A stretch of 64,000 nt of DNA from Lineus longissimus (GCF_910592395.1 NC_088318.1:7311849-7375848), one strand, 5' to 3'; positions 21,998 through 33,494 are shown, counted from the first letter of the stretch. Numbers and translations are program-made. Notes: generated from the sequence alone by a model not told the origin.

Positions 21998-23902
21998 TCA
22001 GGAAAAGGCTGGTCTTGCATTGGTCACAGTTGAACTATCCCCACTCCTCTGACTTGAACCACTCCCTCTGGAACCAGGTTGTGACGTATGACAAGCAGGC
22101 TTCTTGTTCTCGACTGCATTTGTAGCAAAAGCTCTACTAGCGTGCTCCTGCTTCCCCGATGATGCTCTTCCAGCAGGTTTACCTTGGCTAACCTGCGAAG
22201 TACCAAAAGATGACAACACATCCCTACCGTAAGTGGGATCAATGGCTTTCCTAGCCTCTCTCCTAACGAAAGCTACAAGATGACTGAACCTCACAACTTG
22301 GCCCTTTCCCTTGACATCAAACACAATGTTGTGCCACCTGTCACGGAGATGGACAGGTAGCTTCTTCACTAACAGTTTCAAGTTCTCAGAGTAATCTAAC
22401 ACCTGAGTGCCACTGACGTTTTCAACGGCATACAGACATTCTCTCAAAAATATTGAATATTCATCTAGCCCCTTCGCATTGTCTGATCCGATACTAGGCC
22501 ATGACAATGCCTTCTTAACGTAGGCCGCAGACACAACATCACTTGATATCCAAGCTTAGCCTCCAGGTTCGAATATCCTGACACGATCTTGTGTGCCTTG
22601 TGTGCCTCACCCATGATAGTTCATCTTCTCTTCGTAGGAGTCTGTATAAGCGTTTATCCTAGCATTGAATGACCTTATGAACCGTGCATACTCCATCGGA
22701 TTGCCACTAAACTTATGCAACTCCGCAGCTGGCTTCTTAAGCTCCCTCATAATTGTCATCACTCCACTGCAATCGACTTGTGGAAGTTCTGGAGTGCACA
22801 AACTCGGCATCTTGTTAATCCTGGCCACAGGACTAGGGGGATTAACCGAAACACTTGTGTGCGGATCTAACACCGTAGAAATACCGTTGGTAAGAGTTAG
22901 ACTGATCGGACTGGTTTCCTGAACATTTTCATGGTCAGACATGGAACTAGCAGCCATCATAGGCGTGGTGTCAGTGCTTGATACTGACATTAGCACTGGC
23001 ACCGGCGGTACTGGACGAGAAACCGTAGACTGAGCTGAGGGCAGAGGCATGTTTATAGCTGCAGGCGTAACGTTCGGCGCAGACGCATGATGGGAGAAGG
23101 GCACAGCCAAAACAGGCGTAACAGTTGACTCCGTCACATGTTGAGACACAGAAACGGTCGCGGCTGAAGACAAAACTGGTTCCGGGATGCCATCAGCAAC
23201 ACTAACGAGAACACCCTCAGGCTGAGCAAGAGAAGATGGAGGACTCCCAAAGACTACTCGACGTGTTGCCTCCGCGAAAAGACTCTTTTGTTCGAACTCC
23301 TCCAAAACCTGAGTTTTGGCGTCACAAACTGCCATTTCAGTCTTGATGATAAGTTCCTCCTCCTCGATTTGTAAATCGATCCGCTTTCGTTCCAAGGTGC
23401 GTTTCTTTTCCAGGGAAGAAACCTTGGCTAACAGTTCAGCCTTCTTAGTCGCCTCCTGCATCTTAGAATAACTTATGTTCGTTCTCCTCGAACCACTAGA
23501 GGAATGACTCCTGACGCTCCCTGACCTATGTGTTGAGGGTGGCTTATCGTGTTCCAACAGCCATGCCTCCACAGCCATTTTACAATCCCTGAAAACACTA
23601 TTATGCTTCAAGAAGAGAGCCTCGTTGTCCTTAGCACGTTCCTCATCTGAAGACAGCAAACTCTGATCTTCCCTGTGGGAACCAAGAAACTCCTCGTAAC
23701 TCGTTAACCATACCGAGTACTCCTTATGAATTACACCGACCGTCACATCCTCCGACGTTAGATGATGAATCAGCTTGTCAGACATTAGCCTCAGAAACCT
23801 GCAAGACTCCTTGCGCTGTCTGCGCTTCACGTCCAGATTGTAATCCAATCCCTTCGGAGTCGGCTGACGACGTCTCGCTCCTAAACCTTTGTCTTCACTC
23901 AT
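21998..23902 (-). pseudogene. BEL/Pao gag region
   Basis: ATG at 23900-23902 (MSEDKGLGARRRQP) is the likely start. The N-terminal part has a charged coiled coil (about residues 145-215), then a long Ser/Thr/Pro linker and the DUF1759-type gag core (ELHKFSGNPMEYARFIRSF). The core is broken around 22540-22610 by a TGA and a frame change. It resumes at 22534-21998 with the rest of the gag core (LRDRWHNIVFD) and a basic Ser-rich tail. Gag would package the RNA in the particle. Confidence 0.75.
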
Positions 23903-23947
23903 GGTGATGATCCCAAAATAAGCTTGTTCGAAAATCGTTTGTAAATG

Positions 23948-24674
23948 TATTGGGGCAGCTCAAAAAACAACACAAACGTAGAAATTCCCTTGATTATAGA
24001 GATTTACTGAAAATACAAATAAAGACAATTAAATACAAGTACAGCATCAACATGTGAAATAATAGCCAACAAGTACAGAAAAAAAAACAAGAAAGACCAA
24101 AGACCAGCGAAAAGAAAAAGACCTAACGTCTCCTATACGTTTTTACAATAAATTCCCCCACCACATCTAAGGTACATTATTGTTTGTAAACAAACCAGGT
24201 GGCAAAAAGCCAGATCTGGGAATTCCCCAAAATTTGCATGATAATGAGGGAAATCCCAAGGAAAACCCCCATGTAAATTAACATATAAAGGGACCACATG
24301 CTCTGCAGGGCTGCCTGAGAACATGGGCACTGGAAAGGGGGTTTAGGGCTGCACAGAGAGGCACAAGAATCCTTCCTGCAGACCGTTTATACATAAATCA
24401 TATTAAAAGAAGGGTTCTATACATATTATTTAAGCTTACCAAACGATTTGTGTGCTGATAAGGGGAGCTACCCCAAGGAAAATCATAACTTGAAACTGGT
24501 AAAACTAGAAATGAATGAGTTAGAAGAAAGCAAAATGGTGGAGATCTAAAAAGGAGGCTAAAAAGGGTCCACCAGAGCAAAGGAGTTCACACAAGTAACA
24601 AACAGGGCTCATTAAAAGGGGTTTACAAGGCGGTCAATTTAAACTCCAGAGAAACAAGGAAAATGGCCACAACA
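23948..24674 (-). repeat. BEL/Pao 5' LTR (complete, 727 bp)
   Basis: It runs on the minus strand from TGTTGTGGCC at 24674 to CCCCAATA at 23948. The gag start lies 45 bp downstream. The outer edge abuts the CTCGT duplication. It matches the 3' LTR over about 617 bp. Confidence 0.8.
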
Positions 24675-24679
24675 CTCGT

Positions 24680-24905
24680 GTTTCACAAAGTGCACTATTG
24701 AATTTTTCTTGACTAGCTGTAGTAGGATTTTGATACGGTACCATTAAGTAAGGGAGACAGGGATACCCACTGTCGCCAAGGATGACACCCTCTTCACCAG
24801 GGGCATTCTCTCTGTCGAGGTGCTCCTTCAGATCCGCCAGATGTATGCATCATGTGTTGCCCCTGGCCACTTGGCCACAATGTTGAGGAACTTGCCTTAA
24901 AAATA
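24680..24905 (-). pseudogene. HARBI1-like transposase, middle piece (H2)
   Basis: It reads KFLNIVAKWPGATHDAYIW, then with frame shifts LGDSGYPCLPYLMVPY and a CETRV stretch. These are the hallmark HARBI1 blocks around the second catalytic Asp (GDSGYP). The BEL element sits immediately after CETRV. An intron or gap separates it from the N-terminal piece. Confidence 0.7.
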
Positions 24906-25659
24906 AAGAAAAAGGTCTACAGAATATACTTGCTGCATGTAATTTCTTAGTAGCTTCAATCATAGCATGACAAAGTACAAGTGTAGGCCGTGTCAAGGGG
25001 TAGGTAGGCCCAGGAATTTTTTAAGCTGGCAAGAAAGACACCCTCATTAATAAAACAAAGCAGGTGCTTTAAATAATAGACAAACCCTTGTGATTAGTTA
25101 GATTTGTAATGAGACGCTTACTTCTGTTGTGTGGGACACCCTGTCATTTTTAATTTGTGAATTATTTCCACACCTGACATACCATATAAACATGACCATG
25201 ACCGGGAAGGTGTAAAGTGCTGATGAATTTGCTGATGAAAATGCTGATGGCTACTCTAATCGCCTTCAGCCGCCATCTTGGATCAGCAAAATCTAACGAT
25301 TTGGGCCTGAGAGCGGTCCAATTATTTTGGCCTGAAACTCGATGATATTGTCATTGTCATTCCAATAAAAAGTTATTTTGTAGAAGAATATGACTTTGAC
25401 TTGTTAGAAATATCAAATTTGGAACAAGTATGTTGATAATCTGCGAGTATTGGGACCTAAAAGAAGAACCTAAAAGCCGATCGGCGCACCTCGTAAACTT
25501 CAAAAAAATGCCGTCCACTCTTTGATCAAAAACACCCTTTCAACTGTCATGAATTGTCATCTCCAATTCAAGACTTATTGCAGAGAAAATATTGTTTTTC
25601 TTTGATTAAAATGCACATCATAATGGAGATCTAGGATGCCAAACACAGAGTAAGTTCTA

Positions 25660-26360
25660 GTAGTTACCTTCAAAGTCACAAACAGCTTGTACATTCAATG
25701 AATGGTAACCTTTCCTGTTCACGAAAGAAGCCTCATAGTTCAGTACTGGTTCAGCTGCATGTCCTGCCCTGCCTGCTTCTTCCTCTACCGGTTCTGCATC
25801 ATTTTATGTGGCATTCATCTCCGCAAGCTGTTCTCCTCTTGGTGGTGGCAGGGGGAGTAGCTGGAGATCCGAATTCTCTGGGGCACTTGGCATTATTATT
25901 CGCACATGGGTGCCATCAATGCATCCAAGGACTTTTGGAAAATGGGTAATCTCAAAAAAAACCTCTTTATACGCTTCATTTCCTCATAGTCAGGCCACCT
26001 GATGAAGTCCGCAGACATGTTGTGGAGAAGATCAGCCACATGGTGAACCACCCTTGAAACTGTTGCCTTGTCAACACCAAATGTATCTCCTATAACCTCT
26101 AGGAAGGCACCCGAAGCAAAGAAGCGCAGTGCTATTAAAACTTGAATGTCTACACTCAGGCTGTGAGACCGCTTGGTCGATCTCTCCAGCCCCTCTCTCA
26201 TTAAATCGCAAATCAAAATCAATGTTTCTCTTGTGTATCTGTATCTTTTAAATAACTTCTTGTCGCTGAAAGTCTCTAAATGATTCGTGTGCGGCAAATA
26301 AATACGTTTTTTTCGAAAAACTCCCTCAACAGGAATAAGTGCCAAGTTGGCAGACGCCAT
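25660..26360 (-). pseudogene. HARBI1-like transposase, N-terminal piece (H2)
   Basis: ATG at 26360 (MASANLALIPV). It contains the typical helical N-terminus (FKRYRYTRETLILICDLM), a VDKATVSRVVHHVADLL helix-turn-helix, and after a frame change near 25930 the first catalytic block (LGCIDGTHVRI). NRKGYHSLNVQAVCDF follows at about 25660-25710. A stop inside the linker and the frame change show that it is inactive. Confidence 0.75.
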
Positions 26361-26934
26361 CTTGAATTGGCTGCTAACGCCAAGTTAAATATAACGTTGG
26401 ATTTAACTTAGGGTTTTAGGTAAGTTAAATCTAACGTTAAAGATAACGCCAATGTTAGGCTAATATTGTTTGAACAACTCAAAATAAAACTTGACGTTAT
26501 CTTAACGCCAAGTTAGGAATTTTAACGTTAAGTTATCTTGTTAAAATGTATTTCTTCTTTGAACAACCGGGCCCAGGTCTAAAAAATTGCTCGCATTTAG
26601 ACGCCATATCCGGTCTCATCTGGACGCATTTCTGTAGATGTGGAACTCTCCAATACCTGTTGCTTGGGGAGGTATAAAAAATACGTTAGTGCCCATGAGC
26701 TCAGGTAAAATTAAACCAGATTCGGTATCCATTTGGGTTTAGACGACGCTTTTGATCCGGATGCATTAAAACTACTTCGATCAATTTTTTTTTAATCGGG
26801 ATGAGACCACAATTGATCCGGATCATTTTGCATTTAGATGAGAAAAATTCAAACCACATTCGGATTCAGTCGGATCGCATGTGGCTTTTTCCTGTCGCCT
26901 TAACGGCCCTATTGAGACATATTTCATTTTTTGC

Positions 26935-27090
26935 ATTTGTGCAGAATTGGCTTGATTCAACGCGTGACCCGAGAGAGCTCTATCCAGTCCCAGCGCGCGC
27001 CTTTTTGAACGGGCGGTGGCTTTGATGTTGAAACCATACGTTCCCTGGTTGCCTAATTCTTTATTTGAAAGACTCTGGTTTGTTGAAACT
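26935..27090. repeat. Dispersed repeat B, uninterrupted copy
   Basis: GCAGAATTGGCTTG...GTGACCCGAGAGAGCTCT...CGGTGGCTTTGATGTTGAAACCATA matches the sequences on both sides of FB3 (33460-33494 and 34042-34130) as one continuous stretch. It shows the site without the foldback insert. Confidence 0.75.
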
Positions 27091-27129
27091 CGAAAGAGTT
27101 AGACTCCCTTGGCAGCCCGTCGCGTCATC

Positions 27130-27640
27130 CTAATTTGGAATGCCACAAATAGCGGGAATTCGTGGGGCTGGACGATTAGCAAATGGGCATTGTTGTAATG
27201 AAACCGTAAGGGCATTATCTGTCACCGAATCAGAATGCTCGACGTGTACCGCTTTGGCATACAGAATAGCGTAGCCGATGTTTATACACTTAATTCCTAC
27301 TGCATTTCTCCTGTGGTTCCAATGGAATATGTACGCACTGCGTTGTATCGTTAGTTGACATACATATGAATAAACAACAAACACAACGATTTAATGCAAA
27401 CATCTTTGTACTATGAATTCTGAGTTTACATAAGCCAGACTCTTTCAAATATAGAGTCAGGTCACGCCAAGATTTTTCTGATCCCACAGTTCTCTCGGGC
27501 AATTGATTGGAAGCCACGATGAAGCCCTTTTTTAATTCAGCTACAATCTGAGCTGAGGTGCAAAACAATGATGGAACGATCAAAATCCAACGAAAAATGT
27601 TTACTCGCACATGATGTACACATATGATTTATCGGGTTAC
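27130..27640. other. Intronic sequence, no feature recognised
   Basis: Overlapping minus frames at 27130-27610 have no recognisable motif. Confidence 0.4.
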
Positions 27641-27643
27641 AAA

Positions 27644-30147
27644 TACTCTAGTTTCGCCTTTTTATGGTGGGTTCATTAACTTCAGGGACTACCTACATGG
27701 ATTACGACGAACGGCCCAAACTAAATTTAAGTCCGCCCTCTTCACATGATTGGATGAATTGTCGGTCTGCCATGAACCCATTGCTTGGGGTTTCGGGTAT
27801 TGTGAAATAGATTCGACTTTTTAAGGAGAGGTGAATTGAACCCAGTCATGCCCGTGCATGGCTGAAGGCAATTTATTCTGACTTTCTACAGGGTGTTTCC
27901 AAAAAAGTGAAGAGTGCAATTTAAGCGGGATCCACTGTCGCGATTTTGACTTGCGTCGGCGTTGCGCTTGCTTGCGATGGAACAAAATGATCGAAATGAA
28001 CGGCTCAACGCTGCTGACGCCAGCTTATTTTAACAACCGCAAGCGCGTCACAACGCCGTCGCAAGCGAAATGACCGTGGATTCCCCGCTACACTCTCGGT
28101 CTGCCAGAGACCACTCAAAAAGTGAAAATGGCGTTCAGTTAGAGGATGCAGGTCTGTTTGAAATTCAATACGTATTTTAACTCACACTTTAGAACAAGTG
28201 AAAAGGACACCAACTTTGGACTGAGCGAAACCTTTCATTCTTTTGCGAGTTGTCACTGGCAAATTTAATCCAATTTTTAGTAACTTCTATCCTGTAGGCC
28301 CACATCTTCATAGTCAAGCAAATCGATGAATGCCATGCCATCTTCCTCTTCTTCGTCCAGTTGAGGAAGTGGTCCTCCTTCAATTTCGCCCATGCGGAGG
28401 GATGCTTCAAACCCGCTTTCGATCACTTGGGGGGGGGGTTACAGCGTCCCAGGCGTTACTGACAATGGTGACAACATCATTTAGTTCAATACGGTTGCAT
28501 TGTCCTGCTGCGTTGGTATGCTGCGTTTTCCACGACTTCCACTCCTTACGTGCGTTGGACTTAAACGATTTCATAACTGCAACGTCTAGGGGCTGGACCA
28601 ATGATGTACACCCTGCTGGTACAAAGTGCATGATTCCACCTAGCTCCGTTACTCGCATGCCGAAGTCTTCAGACCGATGGACACTATAACGATCCAGTAT
28701 CAAGATAACCTGCTCTGCTGGCTGCCTCTCTAGGTACGGTTGATAGACTTCCTCGATCCAGTGTTCGGCTGTCTCTTGTTTTACCCATCCTGTGGCAGAT
28801 GATGTAACAACCACATTAGCTGGCAAATCTTGTGCTTGAAGGGCTGCTAGCTGTCGTACAAACCCACGACGCGGAAACGTTATGTGGGCTAGCATCTTAT
28901 CACCACTGGCCGCAACGCGGAGTGTCACAGTGCACCCTAGTTTAACATTCGATCGTGACGTACGTACGTCAATGGAAGCAGCACCTTTTCGGTTAAATAC
29001 ACGAGTGCATGGGTCTAAAGTCAAAAAGAATGAAAGTTTCGTCCATGTTAAAAATAAATCGCATTGCGATGTTGAATTGATCAATAGTCCCAGTGACTTC
29101 ATTGCGAAATACCTCAATTCGTATTGCAGCATCGGCTGGCAGGGTTGTAGTGTTTTTGTTCACTTTACGCAGGGTAATCTGTTTTCTCTTCATAAAAAGT
29201 TCAACCCATCCAGCCGAGGCTTGAAAATCATGTAAGATTGGTCTTGTTTCAACGATTTCATTTCGCCGGGCATCTGTCAGACCACCCCACCAGGCATGGA
29301 AGAATTCCAAAGCCTTTTCTTGCAAGTCCTGTACGGCGACGGGTAGGCGTATTTCACGTTGCTGGAGAAACCATTCATGAAGCTCATTTTCAACTTGAGG
29401 CCAGCAACCGATATCTTTCGGTTTCACACTTCTACTTCTTCCTTCATTCCCTTGTTGTCCTCGTTCCAAGCTTGGTAAGTCCCATTTACTGAACGTGTGG
29501 ATCGATATTTTGTAGTGGTTCGCGTATTCCGTCATGCTGGCCACCGTCCCATTCAAAAGGGCTGTCTGAAAGTCCTCTCGGTACCGAATTTTCTCCGTGA
29601 CGGAATAACTCCTTCTTCGCTTCGGAAGAGGTTCATCTGCGTTGTCCATGATGTCGGTATATGGCAGAAAAAGAGGCCCAGATTGGTTTGTAAACTCACC
29701 GGGTTATGAAACATAGGCCTACTTAATTCAAAAGATGAAATCGATGTATCTGACACTTCTATTCCATGCATAATTTTATGTTGCCTTTTTGGAGTCAGAC
29801 AAGTACAAACAAGGTTATAAATTCATTAGATTGATTGAATTGCCCTCTGAAAATAAAACCTCATTCACACTTTCAAAATTTCCTTTCATTCATTTTTTTC
29901 AGAAACACCCGTTGAAATCCAGTAATTGGCGTCAGTTTTCCCAGAAATCATTTGAAGCAAGTTTACATCCTAGTCGGAAATCTACAAGTAGTCATGTAAT
30001 GCCCATGTCCGCACGGCGCTCCGGACCTCTGACTGGCCATACATGCTATATGCACACAATAGCTATAAATTACCATGATCTAGTTAGTACAGGAAGGGGT
30101 ATGGCCTGAATATATGGAACCCACCATAAAAAGGCGAAACTAGAGTA
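27644..30147 (-). mobile_element. Pogo-like DNA transposon 1, full length
   Basis: The TIRs are CTCTAGTTTCGCCTTTTTAT plus GGTGGGTTC at 27646 and inverted at about 30116-30145. Both are flanked by TA, the target duplication of the Tc1/mariner/pogo group. Length is about 2.5 kb. It carries one transposase pseudogene on -. Confidence 0.85.
28277..29649 (-). pseudogene. Pogo/jerky-type transposase 1 (two frameshifts)
   Basis: ATG at 29649 (MDNADEPLPKRRRSYSV). Order: psq-type HTH (SVTEKIRYREDF ... HTFSKW), CENP-B-like HTH (CWPQVENELHEWFLQQ ... RKQITLRKVNKNTTTLP), then a DDE_1 core with Asp in NMDETF (29041-29043), Asp in ILILDRYSVHRS and Asp in QPLDVAVMKSFK. The tail is acidic and ends in GMAFIDLLDYEDV. 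A frameshift near 29000 and another in the G-run at 28430-28440 break the frame. The catalytic triad itself is intact. It is the closest relative in the window of transposase 2. Confidence 0.85.
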
Positions 30148-30149
30148 TA

Positions 30150-31175
30150 TACAATTATGCACAGATTATATTGATGTGAACGATCTAAGGATTTAGGCAG
30201 GTGTGTTGATTAGCTGCTAATTGCCAAACATAACAATAATCAAACCACAATAAAGCGACATGTACTCTCATCTGTTTGCAATTTGTTATAAAAAATCCAT
30301 AATCAGGTTGTAATCAACATATACTATAAATTGTTTCTTATGAGGTGACGCAAAAATTGATGTACACATCATAATTGTTTGTAAGGTTTAAGCTAAATTG
30401 CGTGTTCAACAATATTGGAACGGTATACCTCACACCAATTTGAGCTGATATGTGGGCCAAAACAAACTCATCGATGGGAAAATGAACCGTTTTCTAATCA
30501 AAATAAACTAGAAACTGGGCTTCAAAATCACTAAACTATCAAATATCCCATTAAATAACAGTTACATTAAATTTACAGTTACATTTTAATAGACTCAAAA
30601 TGAGATTCTAAACATGTGAACATCTAACCACAAAAAACGAGACGTTTTGCATTTTTTATGTTTTTTTAGTTTCTTACCGCGAACGCAAAATTAAACCTGC
30701 TATAAAACTAGTTGTAGTCGGTCAAAATTAATAAGATATGAATATCCCATTAGACGACAACAAATGGAACCATGTGATACCCTTAGATGGTCCATTAAGC
30801 ATCGACAACATACTAAACTGCTAACCACAAAAATATGTGATGATGTGGGGTAGAAAAACGCATTTTGAAAATTATTCTCAAACCAGTGCCATCACTTCTC
30901 CTCAAAACTGTCGAAAAGCAAAATGCGAAACATATCGCTTTTCATATACATGTACTGTCTTTTCATCGACAAACCACCGGTTCCTAATATTCAGGCCAAA
31001 CCCACCTTATGATGGTACGTAGTAGAGGATCACAATACACGCATGGTAACGACCAATAGCAGTAGACTGTCAACTTGGAAGGCAGGCCTAGGTTTCAGAG
31101 GGGCTGCTGTATGTTTCGCAGGTGACCTAATAGGGTCGCGTCATTTGTACGGGCGAGTGCCGCGGCGGAATAATA
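30150..31175. other. AT-rich intronic sequence, no gene
   Basis: No ORF with recognisable motifs. The sequence ACCCACCTTATGATGG near 31000 faintly resembles a pogo-1 TIR but has no partner. Confidence 0.4.
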
Positions 31176-31382
31176 CGGGGTGTCCCACACAATACTCCAC
31201 CGGTTTTTACGGGGTGTTTAATTTCAAATTTTGAGTACCTTAAAAAGCGTAAAAAAGGCATATCAAGGCTTGTTTGCTAAGTGTAATGGATGATTGAAAG
31301 AAAGGAACTTCGAACAACAATGTCTAGTCCATAGTTTGGAATCCGGGAGAATTACCTTAGCATTTTAGTTGGGACACCGCGT
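31176..31382. mobile_element. Candidate short MITE with GGTGTCCCA ends
   Basis: CGGGGTGTCCCA at about 31178 and TTGGGACACCGCG at about 31368 are inverted. They are about 190 bp apart and the interval is non-coding. The TIRs are short, so chance is possible. It lies just upstream of transposase 2. Confidence 0.35.
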
Positions 31383-31490
31383 AGGCCTAAAAGGGCAAAA
31401 ACTATTGAGTAATCAGTGAGATTTCAGGCGTATATAAAGTTTGGGTACTGTCGGAAACCTCTTCTTGCCTTGCCTACAACTTGTAGAAAT

Positions 31491-32846
31491 ATGGATGAGC
31501 CACTGCCTAAAAGAAAGCGTAGTTATTCCGTGTCGGAGAAGCTGCGATACCTGCGAGACTTTGAGATTGCCATTGGAAATGGCACTGTGCGAACGATGAC
31601 AGAATTTGCCAACCACCACAACATACCTTTTGAGACGTTTCGCAGGTGCAACCGTCATGACCTGGAATTGAAAGAGGAGCAGAACCGGGGCAAAGACCGA
31701 AAGGTGAAGCAGAGGTTGATTGGTTACTGGCCTGAGGTCGAAGACCAACTAGAAATTTGGTTCCGGGATGTTCGGCGAAGACGTCTACCTGTTGTGATCC
31801 AGGATGTCCAGGAGAAGGCCGTGCAACTATTCCAGACCTGGTGGGATGCCCACCCAGAAGAGCGCCGACAACTCGCCACAGAGGCAAAACCACTAATGCA
31901 TGATTTCCATGCATCCATCGGCTGGGTGGAACTTTTTATGAAGAGGAAGGACATCAGCCTGCGAAAAGTCACGAAGAACACTACCACCATTCCAGAAAAC
32001 GCCGTTGTCCTGGTTCGAAACTTTCGCGATGAAATAACCAACACCATCGAAAACTTTGGTATACCAATGCGCCTGTTTTTCAACATGGACCAGACTTTCC
32101 TCCTTTTTGACCTCCGCCTAATGTACACCCTCAATGAGAAAGGCGGCAAGGCTGTTGATGTACGAACCTCCAGGAAGAATCCAAAGCTGGGATGTTCTGT
32201 TACACTTTGCGTGGCGGCGAATGGCGATAAGATGCGAGCCCACATCACCTTTCCGAGAAGAGGATTTGTTCGCGCGCTTCGAGCTCTGGAAGAGGCCGAG
32301 TTGCCCGAAAACGTTGTGGTCACATCGACCGCCACGGGATGGGTCAGACAGGAGACAATTCACCATTGGCTTGACGAAATCTTCATCCCATACGTCCATG
32401 AGGCCCATGCTGAACAGTTCATACTTTTGGTGGATCAGTTCAGAGTACATCGAACGGAGAACTTCAGGAATCGTCTCACTGCAGAAGGGGGCAGACTCAA
32501 CTTTGTACCGGCCGGATGCACATCTTTGGCACAACCCCTGGATGTGGCTGTCATGAGATCCTTCAAATGTCACGCCAGACAAGCATGGAAGTCATGGAAG
32601 ACCGAAAACACCAACGAAGCAGGCCAGTGTGATCCAGTTGGACTCAGAGATGTTGTCAACATCGTCAGCCGTGCCTTGGAAGCGATCAGCCCAGAGGTCG
32701 TCGAGCATGGATTTGAGAAAGCGTTACGCCCACAGAACATAGACGCAGGTCCACACCCAGTTCCAGATGACGACGATGACGACGAACAGGGGGTAGAATT
32801 CCTCAATCTGCCTGATGAGTTTGAGCCTGAGATAGCAGGGCAGTAA
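31491..32846 (+). CDS. Pogo/jerky-type transposase 2, intact
   Basis: The ORF has 451 codons from the ATG that matches transposase 1 (MDEPLPKRKRSYSV; the frame is open from 31416). Domains: psq-type HTH (~residues 9-55), CENP-B-like HTH (~75-170, with IGYWPEVEDQLEIWF and SLRKVTKNTTT), and DDE_1 core (~190-420). The triad is Asp200 (NMDQTF), Asp315 (LLVDQFRVH) and Asp351 (QPLDVAVMRSFK), giving DD35D. The C-terminus is acidic (DDDDDDEQ) and ends in GVEFLNLPDEFEPE. No stop or shift was seen. No flanking TIR pair was found, so it may be immobile. It could be a young transposon gene or a domesticated one. Confidence 0.85.
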   Translation: MDEPLPKRKRSYSVSEKLRYLRDFEIAIGNGTVRTMTEFANHHNIPFETFRRCNRHDLELKEEQNRGKDRKVKQRLIGYWPEVEDQLEIWFRDVRRRRLPVVIQDVQEKAVQLFQTWWDAHPEERRQLATEAKPLMHDFHASIGWVELFMKRKDISLRKVTKNTTTIPENAVVLVRNFRDEITNTIENFGIPMRLFFNMDQTFLLFDLRLMYTLNEKGGKAVDVRTSRKNPKLGCSVTLCVAANGDKMRAHITFPRRGFVRALRALEEAELPENVVVTSTATGWVRQETIHHWLDEIFIPYVHEAHAEQFILLVDQFRVHRTENFRNRLTAEGGRLNFVPAGCTSLAQPLDVAVMRSFKCHARQAWKSWKTENTNEAGQCDPVGLRDVVNIVSRALEAISPEVVEHGFEKALRPQNIDAGPHPVPDDDDDDEQGVEFLNLPDEFEPEIAGQ

Positions 32847-33487
32847 GCAATTGGGTCAACAGAGACAATCGGCAACCGGACCAGAATAAAAATCCCAAAT
32901 AATGAATAAAAAAATAAAAAAACAGAAATGAGAAATAAACAAAAAACAAAAAACATTGAATAAAGGCAAAAAAAGATGAATAAAGATTGGATGAAAGCCA
33001 ATCTGAATAAACCTGAATGCACGAAGCGTCGCTGTCTTGAAGCGATGCTCGGTAGAGCCCCCAAAAGGCCTGTGATGCCCACTCCAACGCGTTTTATGTG
33101 AGAAAGGGTTAACGTTGATCTATCAAACAGACCCAAACCGCAAAACCGCACTGAAACCGCAAACTCAGACCGCAAACCACAATAAACGCGAGCGCTTTGC
33201 ATATCCCATGTGTCTCGTTAGGCCAATCTGTCCTTCTACTAGTAATACACCTACTTCATTCAACTTTCGACCAATGAGTGAAATGGTATTGTGCCCTGTG
33301 CTCGCGGTAGGCGTCTGCATTAAGCCAAATGAACCGGTCTTACATCGATGAAAAGACAGTAATTGTTATCTTTGACATTATATCCAAATAGTTTTATAGA
33401 AACCAGCGACTTTGGAGCAGGTGTTTGCTTTACAATGGGATATTCAGCTGATCGAAGAGTTGTGCGGAATTGGCTTGGGTGTACCAC
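32847..33487. other. Non-coding stretch with an A-rich tract
   Basis: An A-rich run (about 32885-32990) follows the transposase gene. No gene is seen. Repeat B begins near 33460. Confidence 0.4.
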
Positions 33488-33494
33488 GTGAACC

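Larger units (their letters stand above)
16881..24674 (-). mobile_element. BEL/Pao LTR retrotransposon inside H2
   Basis: A 5-bp duplication, CTCGT, flanks the element flush at 16876-16880 and 24675-24679. On its own (-) strand it runs TGTTG...CCCCAATA. Order in the sense direction: 5' LTR, gag, zinc knuckle-protease-RT-RNase H-integrase, 3' LTR. Coding frames contain in-frame TGAs and a gag frameshift, so this copy is dead. It interrupts the transposase gene of H2, so it is younger than H2. Confidence 0.85.
16463..26574. mobile_element. Harbinger element H2, split by a BEL/Pao insertion
   Basis: Perfect 17-bp TIRs, GGGCCCGGTTGTTCAAA, lie at 16463-16479 and inverted at 26558-26574. They continue as looser inverted similarity for about 75 bp, rich in TTAACGTTA and TTGGCGTTA subterminal repeats, which are probable transposase binding sites. 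It encodes a HARBI1-like transposase on -, now in three pieces. Without the retrotransposon it is about 2.3 kb. A 3-bp duplication could not be confirmed. Confidence 0.8.
12501..26914. mobile_element. Outer TIR element hosting the nested transposon complex
   Basis: The left tip CAATAGGGCC(A)TTA at 12501-12514 matches the complement of the right tip at about 26900-26914 (CAATAGGGCC(G)TTA). The rest of the left TIR resumes after H1 at 16397 with GGCCGGCGAAAAAACCAC, then CGATCC-rich sequence. This corresponds to GGCGACAGGAAAAAGCCAC and CGATCCGA on the right. H1 therefore lies inside its left TIR and H2 in its interior (left edge 16463). Only subterminal CGGATC-rich sequence remains (16420-16460; 26580-26880). 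No transposase of its own was seen; the superfamily is unknown. Confidence 0.55.

Noticed and set aside
18839-22000. In-frame TGA codons as selenocysteine or readthrough recoding
   Set aside because: The same element also has frame changes in gag and near 18050 and a damaged LTR, so decay is simpler. No recoding structure was seen.
16463-26574. A 3-bp target duplication for H2
   Set aside because: The flanking triplets (TCA and AGG) do not match, so no duplication is claimed.
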